A stretch of 64,000 nucleotides of DNA from an uncultured Pelagibacteraceae bacterium. Lineage in GTDB: Bacteria > Pseudomonadota > Alphaproteobacteria > Pelagibacterales > Pelagibacteraceae. Where the stretch lies: assembly GCA_902596045.1 (NCBI GenBank), contig CACJSJ010000001.1, positions 1-64,000 of the forward strand. The letters are read 5' to 3'. The translations under genes and the position numbers were made by a program. Of the stretch, positions 20,376 through 29,625 are shown piece after piece. The notes under the pieces were generated by a model. The model had not been told where the DNA came from. It saw only the letters and a list, made by a program, of their open reading frames with translations, and made no database searches. Numbering within the stretch: position 1 is the first letter of the stretch; each line of letters opens with the position of its first letter.

Positions 20376-21866
20376 ATGAAGCTATTTTTTATACTTGGTA
20401 ATCAATTATTTCCATCAAAATACCTCGACCGCTTCAAAAAAGACCATATGTTCTTTATGGCAGAAGACAATGGTTTATGTACTTATGAAAAACATCATAA
20501 ACAGAAAATACTATTATTCTTGTCTTCTATGCGATCTTATGCAGACAAACTCAAAAAGAATAAATTTAAATTAGAGTATACAAAAATTGAAGATAAAGTA
20601 TTTAAAGATGATTACCTTAAAAAATTAAAAAAGATTATTAATTCAAAAAAAATTAAAGAGATTTCTAGTTTTGAAATCGAGGATAAGTTTTTTGAAAAAA
20701 AAATTTCTCAATTCTTAAAAAAAGAAAAAATTAATTGGAATGTTGTTCAAACTCCTATGTTTTTAAACACAAGAGGTGAATTCAAAAATTACTTAGGAAA
20801 ATCAAAAAAACCTTTTATGGCAACGTTTTACAAAGAGGTTCGAAAAAAATCAGGAATTTTGATGGGTGCTGATGGAAATCCAATTGGAGGAAAGTGGAGC
20901 TTTGATGAAGATAATAGAAATAAATTACCAAAGGATATTTCAATACCAAAATTTCCTAAAATTAATGAAACCAATCATACAAAAAAACTAAAGCCCATCG
21001 TAGAAAAATTATTTAAAGATCATCCAGGTAGTACCAAGAACTTTTGGTTAGCAACAGAATTTGATGATGTAGTTAAACTTTTAAATTTTTTTATAAAAGA
21101 AAAATCAAATTTGTTTGGTGACTATGAAGACGCAGTAAATCAAAAAGACAACATTTTATTTCATAGTGCTTTAAGCCCCTATATCAATTTAGGTTTAATA
21201 ACTCCTGAATTTATTATTCAAAAAGTTTTAGATTTTCATAAAAAAAATAAAATAAGAATGAATTCTTTAGAAGGCTATATTCGACAGATAATTGGTTGGA
21301 GGGAGTTTATGCGAGGAATTTATCAAAGTTATTCAGAGGAAATGGAAACAAAAAATTTTTTTAAACAAAATAGAAAAATGAAAAGCTCTTGGTACGATGG
21401 AACGACAGGTTTGCCACCATTAGATTATGCAATCAAGAATGCATTAAACCATGGCTGGTCTCATCATATTGAAAGACTAATGATTTTATCTAACATCATG
21501 AACCTTAGTGAGATTAAACCAAACGTAGTTTATAAATGGTTTATGGAAATGTTTGTAGATTCTTCTGACTGGGTAATGGTACCAAATGTTTATGGCATGG
21601 GATTATTCAGCGATGGTGGAATATTCGCAACCAAACCTTATATCTGCGGATCCGCTTATTTTATGAAAATGATGGATTTTAAAAAAGGAGAGTGGTGCAA
21701 TACCATGGATGGTCTTTATTGGAGATTTATAGATCGGAATAGAAAATTTTTTTTAACAAATCCTAGACTATCAATGATGGTAAGAATTTTTGATAAAATG
21801 AAAATGGATAGAAAAAAATTAATTTTATCTGAGGCTGATAAATTTATTAAACAAAATACAATTTAA
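20376..21866 (+). CDS. Cryptochrome/photolyase family protein of the bacterial (6-4)/FeS-BCP (PhrB) type
   Basis: 'FFILGNQLFPSKYLDRF', 'IIGWREFMRGIYQ', 'HGWSHHIERLMILSNIMNL', 'WVMVPNVYGMGLFSDGGIFATKPY'. Confidence 0.92.
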   Translation: MKLFFILGNQLFPSKYLDRFKKDHMFFMAEDNGLCTYEKHHKQKILLFLSSMRSYADKLKKNKFKLEYTKIEDKVFKDDYLKKLKKIINSKKIKEISSFEIEDKFFEKKISQFLKKEKINWNVVQTPMFLNTRGEFKNYLGKSKKPFMATFYKEVRKKSGILMGADGNPIGGKWSFDEDNRNKLPKDISIPKFPKINETNHTKKLKPIVEKLFKDHPGSTKNFWLATEFDDVVKLLNFFIKEKSNLFGDYEDAVNQKDNILFHSALSPYINLGLITPEFIIQKVLDFHKKNKIRMNSLEGYIRQIIGWREFMRGIYQSYSEEMETKNFFKQNRKMKSSWYDGTTGLPPLDYAIKNALNHGWSHHIERLMILSNIMNLSEIKPNVVYKWFMEMFVDSSDWVMVPNVYGMGLFSDGGIFATKPYICGSAYFMKMMDFKKGEWCNTMDGLYWRFIDRNRKFFLTNPRLSMMVRIFDKMKMDRKKLILSEADKFIKQNTI

Positions 21867-21994
21867 TGAGAAAAGAAAATTTACCATCTAAAACCTGTCC
21901 AGTTTGCAAAAGACCTTTTATCTGGAGAAAAAAATGGAAGTTAAATTGGGATAGAGTAAAATATTGTTCAAAGAAGTGTTCTAAGCTAAGTTAA
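21866..21994 (+). CDS. DUF2256-type Cys-rich mini-protein (42 aa)
   Basis: MRKENLPSKTCPVCKRPFIWRKKWKLNWDRVKYCSKKCSKLS; CPVC...CSKKC; TAATG junction with the photolyase; below ORF-track length cutoff. Confidence 0.92.
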   Translation: MRKENLPSKTCPVCKRPFIWRKKWKLNWDRVKYCSKKCSKLS

Positions 21995-21999
21995 ACTTA

Positions 22000-22719
22000 G
22001 TGAATATAATCGTATTACAACATATTAAAATAGAAGATCCAGGTTACATAAAAGATTTAATGTTAGCCGATGAATTTAAATTAACTACTATAGAGTTAGA
22101 TGAAGGCGAAAAAATTCCAAGTGATCTTAGTAAATTTGATGGGATGTTTTGTATGGGTGGCCCAATGGATACTTTTATGGAAAAAGATTACCCTTGGTTG
22201 ATCGATGAAAAAAAAGCGATCAAAAACTTTGTTATAAATTTAAAAAAACCTTATTTGGGTTTTTGTTTGGGGTGCCAGTTGTTAGGCGAGGTTGTTGGTG
22301 GCAAAGTAGTTAAATCTGAACCAGCAGAAATAGGCATTATGAATATTAATTTTTCTATAGAAAAAGATGCTGATAATTTATTCTCTAAATTTCCTAATAA
22401 AATAAAAACTTTGCAATGGCATTCTTTTGAGGTGCAGGGTATTGAAAATAATAAGGATGTGACTTTATTAGCTTCATCTCCAGTTACTAAATATCAAATT
22501 TTTAAATATCAAAATCATGCTTACGGAATTCAATTTCATATTGAAATCAAAGATACGACAGTTAGAGAGTGGGGTTGTGTTCCAGAGTATAAAAAAGCTC
22601 TCGAAGACCAATTAGGAGATGGGGCTTTACAAAAGTTTGATCAATCTGCAAAAGATAATATGAACGATATGAACAATTATTCTAAAATTCTTTATACTAA
22701 CTTTAAAAAACTTTTATGA
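22000..22719 (+). CDS. Class I glutamine amidotransferase-like protein
   Basis: 'FCMGGPMDTF', 'PYLGFCLGCQLLGEVVGG', 'QFHIEI'; GTG start. Confidence 0.9.
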   Translation: MNIIVLQHIKIEDPGYIKDLMLADEFKLTTIELDEGEKIPSDLSKFDGMFCMGGPMDTFMEKDYPWLIDEKKAIKNFVINLKKPYLGFCLGCQLLGEVVGGKVVKSEPAEIGIMNINFSIEKDADNLFSKFPNKIKTLQWHSFEVQGIENNKDVTLLASSPVTKYQIFKYQNHAYGIQFHIEIKDTTVREWGCVPEYKKALEDQLGDGALQKFDQSAKDNMNDMNNYSKILYTNFKKLL

Positions 22720-22937
22720 GTAATAAAATTTTTGAATGGGCGGGAGTTATTACAGCGATTTTATATTCCTTGTTTGTTGCATTAAACATTGGAATTGAAT
22801 TTTTTGGATTTTGTTTGTTACTTTTGTCAGCAATCTTAATTGGTATCTGGGCGTATAGAGGAGGGCATAAAGGAATATTATTTTTGCAATTTTTCTATGC
22901 AACAGCAGGAATTATTGGAATGATTAGATGGTTTTAA
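22716..22937 (+). CDS. Small membrane protein, hypothetical
   Basis: 73 aa, ATGA overlap with the upstream gene, strongly hydrophobic. Confidence 0.75.
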   Translation: MSNKIFEWAGVITAILYSLFVALNIGIEFFGFCLLLLSAILIGIWAYRGGHKGILFLQFFYATAGIIGMIRWF

Positions 22938-24076
22938 TTAAAAGTTGTGATTATTTTTGGAATATAATTTTTAAAATTAAAAAACCCCTTATTGCAATAC
23001 TGCCAAGCAAACTGATCCAACTTTCTATATAAAAAATCTATCTTAAATTTATTTATATTAATATAATCCAAGTTTTCTCCAACTGTTGGATATAAACAAT
23101 ATAATTTTTCCTTTAAATTTTGTAATTCACTTAAATCAATAATTTCGCAGTTGATTGATTTTTTCTCTAACCTTTTTTTCTGATCTTCGATTAATTCAGA
23201 CTTAAATTTTACTACTTTTTCACTAAGTTTTATGGTCCGATTTTCATTTTTGTTTGTAACCAATAAAATTTTTTTAAAATTTTTATTATTAAATTCTGAT
23301 GTTTCAAAAGATAAATTATTTTCAAAAATTATTAGATCTTTTTCTTCAAGACTTTGGGGATTATTAAATTCTAATTTTAATGCAGAATAAACTTTATTAG
23401 TGGTTTTTGGAGGAGCATTTTCATTTAGTTTAATATTACCAAACCTATTATTTGTAAATTTTTGAATGTTCCATTCACTTGCTAAATAATTTTTACCTTG
23501 AGTTTGAATTCCAGCGACCCATCTCCATCCTAAAGTATTAGCTGCAGCATCACCATCATAAAGATGTTTCATAAAAAACTCAGCACCTAATTGCCAAGGA
23601 AGTTCCAAGGTAAATGTCCAAATACTTGCAAACCACATTCTTGTGTGATTGTGTAAATAATTGTTGTTTTTTAATTCATTAACCCATTCATTAAAACAAT
23701 CTATATTTGTTTTTCCTTCAATAGCATTTTTATAATTATTATTTTCTCTAAATTCCTCACGAATTTTTTTAAGCTCATTCAAAAAATCTGTCCAAACATT
23801 TGGCCTTAACTCCAACCAACCCTTCCAATATGTTCTCCATAAAATTTCTTGAATAAATTTTTCATTTTTGGAAAATGAAAATTTGTTTAATGATCTTTTA
23901 ATTAACTCTAATTCAGTAATTACACCGTGAGTAATATAAGGGGAGAGGCATGAAATATTGGATCTATTTTTTGGGCCATAGTCAAAATTTCTTAACTTAG
24001 AATATTCAAATAAATTTTTATCGACAAATTTATTAAGTTTTTCAACAGCCGAAGCTCTTGATGTCCCAAATTCCAT
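22934..24076 (-). CDS. Photolyase with N-terminal FAD-binding domain (inverted-topology, NewPHL-like)
   Basis: N-terminal 'HNHTRMWFASIWTFTLELPWQLGAEFFMKHLYDGDAAANTLGWRWVAGIQTQGKNYLAS' FAD-domain signature; no N-terminal antenna domain; ~150 aa alpha/beta-like C-terminal region. Confidence 0.85.
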   Translation of the reverse strand: MEFGTSRASAVEKLNKFVDKNLFEYSKLRNFDYGPKNRSNISCLSPYITHGVITELELIKRSLNKFSFSKNEKFIQEILWRTYWKGWLELRPNVWTDFLNELKKIREEFRENNNYKNAIEGKTNIDCFNEWVNELKNNNYLHNHTRMWFASIWTFTLELPWQLGAEFFMKHLYDGDAAANTLGWRWVAGIQTQGKNYLASEWNIQKFTNNRFGNIKLNENAPPKTTNKVYSALKLEFNNPQSLEEKDLIIFENNLSFETSEFNNKNFKKILLVTNKNENRTIKLSEKVVKFKSELIEDQKKRLEKKSINCEIIDLSELQNLKEKLYCLYPTVGENLDYININKFKIDFLYRKLDQFAWQYCNKGFFNFKNYIPKIITTFN

Positions 24077-24081
24077 TAAAT

Positions 24082-24540
24082 TTATTTACCTTGGGTGAAA
24101 GGAAGCCATTTTTCAAATGCTGATTTTAATGGTCCATCATATGGAATAGAATATGAACTTGGATTAGGACTAGTTAAAACTTCAATTCCCTTAGAAAAGA
24201 TAAAAATGAATACTATCACAAAAACAATAACCATTATTTTAAAGGGATCAAAATTTTTCGTTTTAAAAACACTGCTAGATCTTTCTTCTGCTTTATGAAA
24301 ATTTTTAAACGTCATATAGACTGCAAATATTAAACCTATGTGAGCCACGTAAAGTCCAGCCCAACCAAATGCAAAAGTAGTGTAAGAAAAAACATACAAA
24401 CTAAAAACTGTAGTCCAAATAAAACTCAAAACCAAAAGGATTTGCAGCCTTACAGTTTTGGGAAGAGATCTAAGATCATTTTTGCTATCATCAAATAATA
24501 TATTTGCAGCATCTATCATCCAGTTTTTTAATGATTCCAT
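24082..24540 (-). CDS. Hypothetical membrane protein
   Basis: 152 aa, about 3 TM segments; upstream of and co-directional with the NewPHL-like gene. Confidence 0.7.
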   Translation of the reverse strand: MESLKNWMIDAANILFDDSKNDLRSLPKTVRLQILLVLSFIWTTVFSLYVFSYTTFAFGWAGLYVAHIGLIFAVYMTFKNFHKAEERSSSVFKTKNFDPFKIMVIVFVIVFIFIFSKGIEVLTSPNPSSYSIPYDGPLKSAFEKWLPFTQGK

Positions 24541-24597
24541 AATATTACGTTATAATCCCTATATATTATCACAAATGTCAAATTGTCCTAAAATAAA

Positions 24598-25785
24598 TTA
24601 GTTTCTAAGTTTCTTCTTATGATAATTAATAAATCTTTCAACATTAGATTTATTAAAAGTTTTATTTTCTTCAAATGAAACTTTTTTCATAGAATATGCT
24701 AAACTTTTGGTGTTTCGGGACTCTATGGTGATATTTCCCTTATATAATTTAAGTTTTACAGATCCGTTAACTTTATTCTTTTTTAGATCAACAATTTTTT
24801 GAAGTTTAAATCTTTCTTTTGAATACCAATAACCATTGTAAATTAATTCAGCATATCTTGGCATAATTTCATCCTTTTTATGCATTGTCTCTTTATCTAA
24901 AGTTACAGATTCCATAGCTCTGTGAGCATGTATTAAAAGTGTACCACCAGGTGTTTCATACACACCTCTTGATTTTATTCCTATAAATCTGTTTTCAACA
25001 AGATCAACTCTTCCTATTGCGTTTTTACCGGCTAGCAAATTTAATTTTTCCAATAATTTAGAGGGAGATAATTTTTTTCCATTGATCCCGTATGGATCAC
25101 CATATTTAAAATCAATAGTTACAAATGATGGTTTATTCGGAGCTTTTTCTGGCGAATTAGTTCTTTGGAATATAAATTCTGGTGCAGAATTTTTAGGATT
25201 TTCTAAAACCTTACCTTCTGTTGAAGTATGAAATAAATTATCATCAATAGAAAATGGAGCAGATCCTTTTTTATCTTTTGCTATTTCAATCTTATGTTTT
25301 TTTGCATAATTAATTAAATCTGTTCTTGATTTTAATTTCCAAACTCTCCAGGGAGCAATAACTTTTATTTTGGGACCAAAGTAATGATAACCAAGTTCAA
25401 ATCTTATCTGGTCATTTCCTTTGCCAGTTGCACCATGTGAAACTGCGTATGCTTTAAATTTTTTTGCAACTCTTATCTGATCTTTTGCTATTAGTGGTCT
25501 TGCGATTGATGTTCCCAATAAATACACTCCTTCATAAATTGCATGTCCTCTAATCATTGGGTAAATATAATTTTTAACAAACTCATCTCTTAGATTCTGA
25601 ATGATTATGTTTTTTACTCCAAATTTTTTTGCATTTTTAAATATTTTTTTTCTATCTATTTCTTGGCCAATATCAGCGGTGTAACAAATAACTTCTGCTT
25701 TATAATTTTCTTGTAGCCATTTTAAAATTATAGAAGTATCTAAACCACCTGAGTAAGCTAAAACAATTCTTTTTTTTGATTTCAT
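24598..25785 (-). CDS. argG: Argininosuccinate synthase
   Basis: 'LAYSGGLDTSIILKWL', 'SHGATGKGNDQIRFE', 'SIDDNLFHTSTEGKVLE'. Confidence 0.97.
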   Translation of the reverse strand: MKSKKRIVLAYSGGLDTSIILKWLQENYKAEVICYTADIGQEIDRKKIFKNAKKFGVKNIIIQNLRDEFVKNYIYPMIRGHAIYEGVYLLGTSIARPLIAKDQIRVAKKFKAYAVSHGATGKGNDQIRFELGYHYFGPKIKVIAPWRVWKLKSRTDLINYAKKHKIEIAKDKKGSAPFSIDDNLFHTSTEGKVLENPKNSAPEFIFQRTNSPEKAPNKPSFVTIDFKYGDPYGINGKKLSPSKLLEKLNLLAGKNAIGRVDLVENRFIGIKSRGVYETPGGTLLIHAHRAMESVTLDKETMHKKDEIMPRYAELIYNGYWYSKERFKLQKIVDLKKNKVNGSVKLKLYKGNITIESRNTKSLAYSMKKVSFEENKTFNKSNVERFINYHKKKLRN

Positions 25786-25788
25786 TGT

Positions 25789-26301
25789 TTAACTGCAGGC
25801 TTTTTTTGCAGCATTATAAGCTTTGGTGAATCCTAAAAGTGAGTAATGATCAATAGTTTGAGAACCTTTTTCATTATATCCTGTTATCATAATTCTTGAT
25901 CCTTTTTTCATCAATTTAACCATTTTTTTTTCAACTTTGTTTTCAGCTATCCATGCAAAGCCTTGTTGCTTAATGTCAAACTTAATTTTATTTTTACCAG
26001 AGGAAGCAGTAACTGAATTTTTTTTATTAAATTCGTATCCAGCACTTGCGCTAATTTCATCTGAAACTTTTTCACTGGGTCTAAAGGTTACAAATAATCT
26101 AGCTTCTCTTTTATTTGACTTTGGAGCTTGTAAAACTGGTGAAGATTGTGCAAAGCACACCTTACCACTTGGTTCAACTAAAACCATTGTTTGCCAATCT
26201 TTAAATTTTCCAATTTTTTTTAATTCCTCAGCTTTAGACGGAATTAAAAACATTGTAGTAAAAAATAAAATTATTATTAATTTTTTTTTAATCATGGACA
26301 T
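25789..26301 (-). CDS. Invasion-associated locus B (IalB)-like periplasmic protein
   Basis: Signal peptide, 'KIGKFKDWQTMVL..GKVCFAQSSP', C-terminal 'SLLGFTKAYNAAKKAC'. Confidence 0.75.
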   Translation of the reverse strand: MSMIKKKLIIILFFTTMFLIPSKAEELKKIGKFKDWQTMVLVEPSGKVCFAQSSPVLQAPKSNKREARLFVTFRPSEKVSDEISASAGYEFNKKNSVTASSGKNKIKFDIKQQGFAWIAENKVEKKMVKLMKKGSRIMITGYNEKGSQTIDHYSLLGFTKAYNAAKKACS

Positions 26302-27329
26302 GGATTGGGATAAACTTTCTGCACTTCATTAATTTTTTCAATAATTTCATTAGTCAAATTTATATTTACACTTTCTATATTTGTTTTCAACTGATCCATG
26401 GTGGTGGCCCCTATGATAACTGAAGTTACAAAAGGTTGGATTTCTAAAAACTTTAAAGACATCTGAGCTAAATCAAGCTTATATTTTTGAGCTATTTCAT
26501 AATAAGCATCGATAGCTTTGTTTGTGTTAGGTTTATTGTATCTAGTCCAGAAATCTTTGTGTAACTCAATTCTAGATCCTTTTGGCATTTGATTATTTCT
26601 ATATTTTCCCGTCAAGTATCCACAAGCTAATGGCGAGTATGCTAGTAATCCTGTTTTCTCTCTAACAGACATTTCTGCGAGTCCTACCTCATATGTTCTA
26701 TTTAGTAAGTTATAAGGGTTTTGAACTGAAAGCATTCTTGGTAAATTTCTATTTTTAGACAATTCTAAAAATTTAAATAATCCCCAAGGAGTTTCGTTTG
26801 ATAAACCTATATGCCTTATTTTTCCTTGATCAATAAACTTTTTTAAATCTGATAGAATATCTTCAAATTGTGTCCACTCATTACTATCGTCATGTTCATA
26901 ACCTAATTTACCAAAAAAATTTGTTTTCCTTTCAGGCCAATGAAGTTGATATAAATCGATATAATCAGTTTTTAATCTTTTTAAACTACCTTCAAGAGCC
27001 TCAGTAATATTTTTTGTACCAAATTGATTTCCACCACCTCTGACATATTCTCTCATTGGTCCACAAACTTTTGAGGCAAGAATTACCTTTTCTCTTTTTT
27101 TTGTTTTTTCAAACCAATTTCCGATAATTACTTCTGTATTGCCAAAAGTTTCTTTTTTTGGGGGTATAGAATAAATTTCAGCAGTGTCCCAAAAATTTAC
27201 TCCTTGATCAATAGCATAATCCATTTGTTCAAAACCATCTTCTTGAGTATTTTGTTCACCCCAAGTCATTGTTCCGAGACAAATTGTACTTACTTCGAGA
27301 TTAGTATTTCCTAATTTTTTGTAATTCAT
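26292..27329 (-). CDS. Aldo/keto reductase
   Basis: 'LGTMTWGEQNTQEDGFEQMDYAIDQGVNFWDTAEIY', 'TDYIDLYQLHWPER', 'VIIGATTMDQLKTNIES'. Confidence 0.94.
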   Translation of the reverse strand: MNYKKLGNTNLEVSTICLGTMTWGEQNTQEDGFEQMDYAIDQGVNFWDTAEIYSIPPKKETFGNTEVIIGNWFEKTKKREKVILASKVCGPMREYVRGGGNQFGTKNITEALEGSLKRLKTDYIDLYQLHWPERKTNFFGKLGYEHDDSNEWTQFEDILSDLKKFIDQGKIRHIGLSNETPWGLFKFLELSKNRNLPRMLSVQNPYNLLNRTYEVGLAEMSVREKTGLLAYSPLACGYLTGKYRNNQMPKGSRIELHKDFWTRYNKPNTNKAIDAYYEIAQKYKLDLAQMSLKFLEIQPFVTSVIIGATTMDQLKTNIESVNINLTNEIIEKINEVQKVYPNPCP

Positions 27330-27404
27330 TGAGGTTTTTGAATTTATTTTTATCTTTTAAGGTATCTTGTATAATTAGTAAAAGACTATTATATATATGC
27401 CACG

Positions 27405-28166
27405 ATGGATTTTGACAAAAAAGGAATATTAGCAAGAGCTAAAGAAGCTCAAGCATCAACAGTGGTTATGGATGAAGGCTTAAGAGCCTACATGCTTAAA
27501 GTATATAATTACATGGCAACTGGAATTTTATTAACTGGAATTATAGCTTTAATATCTTTTAAAATGTCTGTTGTTACTGATTCAACGGGTGCTATTACTG
27601 GTTTTACAAATATAGGTAATGCTTTATTTTTTTCAGGTTTAAAATGGATTGTGATGTTAGCTCCGCTAGGAATAGTTTTTTATATGAGCTTTGGTATTAA
27701 TAAGATGAGTGCATCAAAGGCACAAACTGTATTTTGGGTTTTTGCGGCATTAATGGGTCTATCATTGTCTTGGATTCTTTTAGTTTATACAGGCGTGAGT
27801 GTTGCAAGAGTATTTTTTATAACTTCAGCTACTTTTGGTGCAATGAGCTTATATGGATATACTACTAAAAGAGATTTAACTAAGCTAGGTTCATTTTTAA
27901 TGATGGGTCTAATTGGTATCATAATTGCTTCAATAGTTAATATATTTATGAAATCTTCAATGATGTATTTTGTTATTTCAATTTTAGGCGTTTTAATTTT
28001 TGTAGGTCTTACTGCTTACGATACACAAAAAATAAAAAATATGTATGCAGTTAGTGATAGTGGAGAGTTATTAGGAAAAAAAGCTGTAATGGGTGCACTT
28101 ACTCTTTATCTAGACTTTATAAATTTATTTATCATGTTGTTAAGGTTGTTTGGCCAAAGAAGATAA
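27405..28166 (+). CDS. Bax inhibitor-1/YccA family membrane protein
   Basis: 'LRAYMLKVYNYMATGILLTG', 'LTAYDTQKIK', 'ALTLYLDFINLFIMLLRLFGQRR'. Confidence 0.95.
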   Translation: MDFDKKGILARAKEAQASTVVMDEGLRAYMLKVYNYMATGILLTGIIALISFKMSVVTDSTGAITGFTNIGNALFFSGLKWIVMLAPLGIVFYMSFGINKMSASKAQTVFWVFAALMGLSLSWILLVYTGVSVARVFFITSATFGAMSLYGYTTKRDLTKLGSFLMMGLIGIIIASIVNIFMKSSMMYFVISILGVLIFVGLTAYDTQKIKNMYAVSDSGELLGKKAVMGALTLYLDFINLFIMLLRLFGQRR

Positions 28167-28174
28167 TCTTTATT

Positions 28175-28516
28175 TTACAATTTTTGCCAGTTTGTATTTT
28201 TCAAAAGCATCCTCAGATCAAAAGAGTTTTTAAGAATTTTACCACTATTATCTGTTATCAAATATTTTAAATTTTTATTTTTAGGTTTAAAGTTTTTACA
28301 AATTCTATATAAATCATTTTCTGCTGCATTTTTAAAAACACTAAAACTAACTTGTTTCTTTGAAATATTTAAACCATAATCTTTCCAAGATCCTTCCGAG
28401 ACCATTTTTGCATATAAATCTAAAATTATTTTAAGTTCATCTTTTTCAAAAAATTGTCTTTCTTCTATTTTTTTATATTGATTATTAATTATTAGTTTTA
28501 AATTACTGGGCATCAA
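28175..28516 (-). CDS. DUF2794 family protein
   Basis: 'ELKIILDLYAKMVSEGSWKDYGLNISKKQVSFSVFKNAAENDLYRICK'. Confidence 0.8.
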   Translation of the reverse strand: MMPSNLKLIINNQYKKIEERQFFEKDELKIILDLYAKMVSEGSWKDYGLNISKKQVSFSVFKNAAENDLYRICKNFKPKNKNLKYLITDNSGKILKNSFDLRMLLKNTNWQKL

Positions 28517-29057
28517 TTTTGTATTTGTTAATTAAAGGTATTTGAAAACCAGTAAAAATAATTGTAATGGGCAACATTCCCCAAACCTTAAAATTTACCC
28601 AAAACTCTTCAGTTTGAGTTCTCCAAATACATTCATTTAAAACTGCAAGTCCTAAGAAAAAAAACATCCATCTTTTGTTTAATAATTCCCACCCAATATC
28701 TGATAAAGGCAAAGATTTACCTATAATTTTTTTGAGAATAGGTTCTTTTGTAAAGTATTTTCCAAGAAATAGAGCTAGAGCAAATAAAATATTAATTATA
28801 GTTGGTTTGACATAAATAAATATTGGATCATTAAAATAAATGCTTAGACCACCAAAAAAAGTAATCAAAATTCCACTTACTAAGGGCATCGGTGGAATTT
28901 TTTTTTCAAAAAACCATACAACAACTAATGCAATTAGAGTTGCAACTATGAGTGGAGGAATAGCAATTGATAAATTTTTATCATTATTATAATAATAGAA
29001 AAAAAATATTGCTAAAGGTCCAAAATCTGTAATAAATTTTAAAAAGGATTTATTCAC
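28503..29057 (-). CDS. yciB: Inner membrane septation protein A (YciB/IspZ family)
   Basis: 'FITDFGPLAIFFFYYYNN', 'INILFALALFLGKYF', 'LNECIWRTQTEEFWVNFKVWGMLPITIIFTGFQIPLI'. Confidence 0.93.
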   Translation of the reverse strand: MNKSFLKFITDFGPLAIFFFYYYNNDKNLSIAIPPLIVATLIALVVVWFFEKKIPPMPLVSGILITFFGGLSIYFNDPIFIYVKPTIINILFALALFLGKYFTKEPILKKIIGKSLPLSDIGWELLNKRWMFFFLGLAVLNECIWRTQTEEFWVNFKVWGMLPITIIFTGFQIPLINKYKIDAQ

Positions 29058-29143
29058 TATAAGATATTAACATATTTAATTTTTCACAAAACAAGATTAT
29101 TTTAACCATTGATTTTTATTTTTAAATACCCATACTAATAATA

Positions 29144-29464
29144 ATGGCAATACAAAAAGCTAAATTCTCAATTGGAGATATTGTTAAACATAAACACTTT
29201 GAATTTAGAGGTGTGATTTACGATGTAGATTTTGAATTTAACAATTCAGAAGAATGGTATCAATCAATACCAAAAAATGTCAGACCAAGAAAAGATCAAC
29301 CATTTTATCATCTACTTGCTGAAAATGATGAAATCACTTATGAAGCATATGTATCACAACAAAATCTTCTAATGGATGATTCTGAGGAGCCTATAAAGCA
29401 TCCTTTAATTGAGGAAATTTTCTCTGGTAAAAGGGGATCTAGCTACTTTAAACCCTCAAATTAA
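29144..29464 (+). CDS. hspQ: Heat shock protein HspQ / hemimethylated-DNA-binding domain protein
   Basis: 'AKFSIGDIVKHKHFEFRGVIYDVDFEFNNSEEWYQSIP...RPRKDQPFYHLLAEN'. Confidence 0.93.
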   Translation: MAIQKAKFSIGDIVKHKHFEFRGVIYDVDFEFNNSEEWYQSIPKNVRPRKDQPFYHLLAENDEITYEAYVSQQNLLMDDSEEPIKHPLIEEIFSGKRGSSYFKPSN

Positions 29465-29532
29465 AAAAAATCATCATTTAAACACAATTGGTTCAAATCT
29501 TAGACAAAGAGATATTATAATTTTAAACATAT

Positions 29533-29590
29533 TCTGATCAAGAGTGTTAAATTTTCTTCATTATTATCTCCCTCTACATTCTTGATCAGA
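29533..29590 (+). promoter_or_regulatory. Long-stem hairpin upstream of ccmC (function unknown)
   Basis: TCTGATCAAGAGTGT pairs with ACATTCTTGATCAGA (15 bp, one G-U), 28-nt pyrimidine-rich loop; no clean U-tract after the stem. Confidence 0.6.
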
Positions 29591-29625
29591 TAAAATTTTC
29601 GTACTAAAACCTTCCTAATATTTTT

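Noticed and set aside
25937-26332. 131-aa ORF antisense to the IalB-like gene
   Set aside because: Covers IalB and the aldo/keto reductase end on the opposite strand; no recognisable protein
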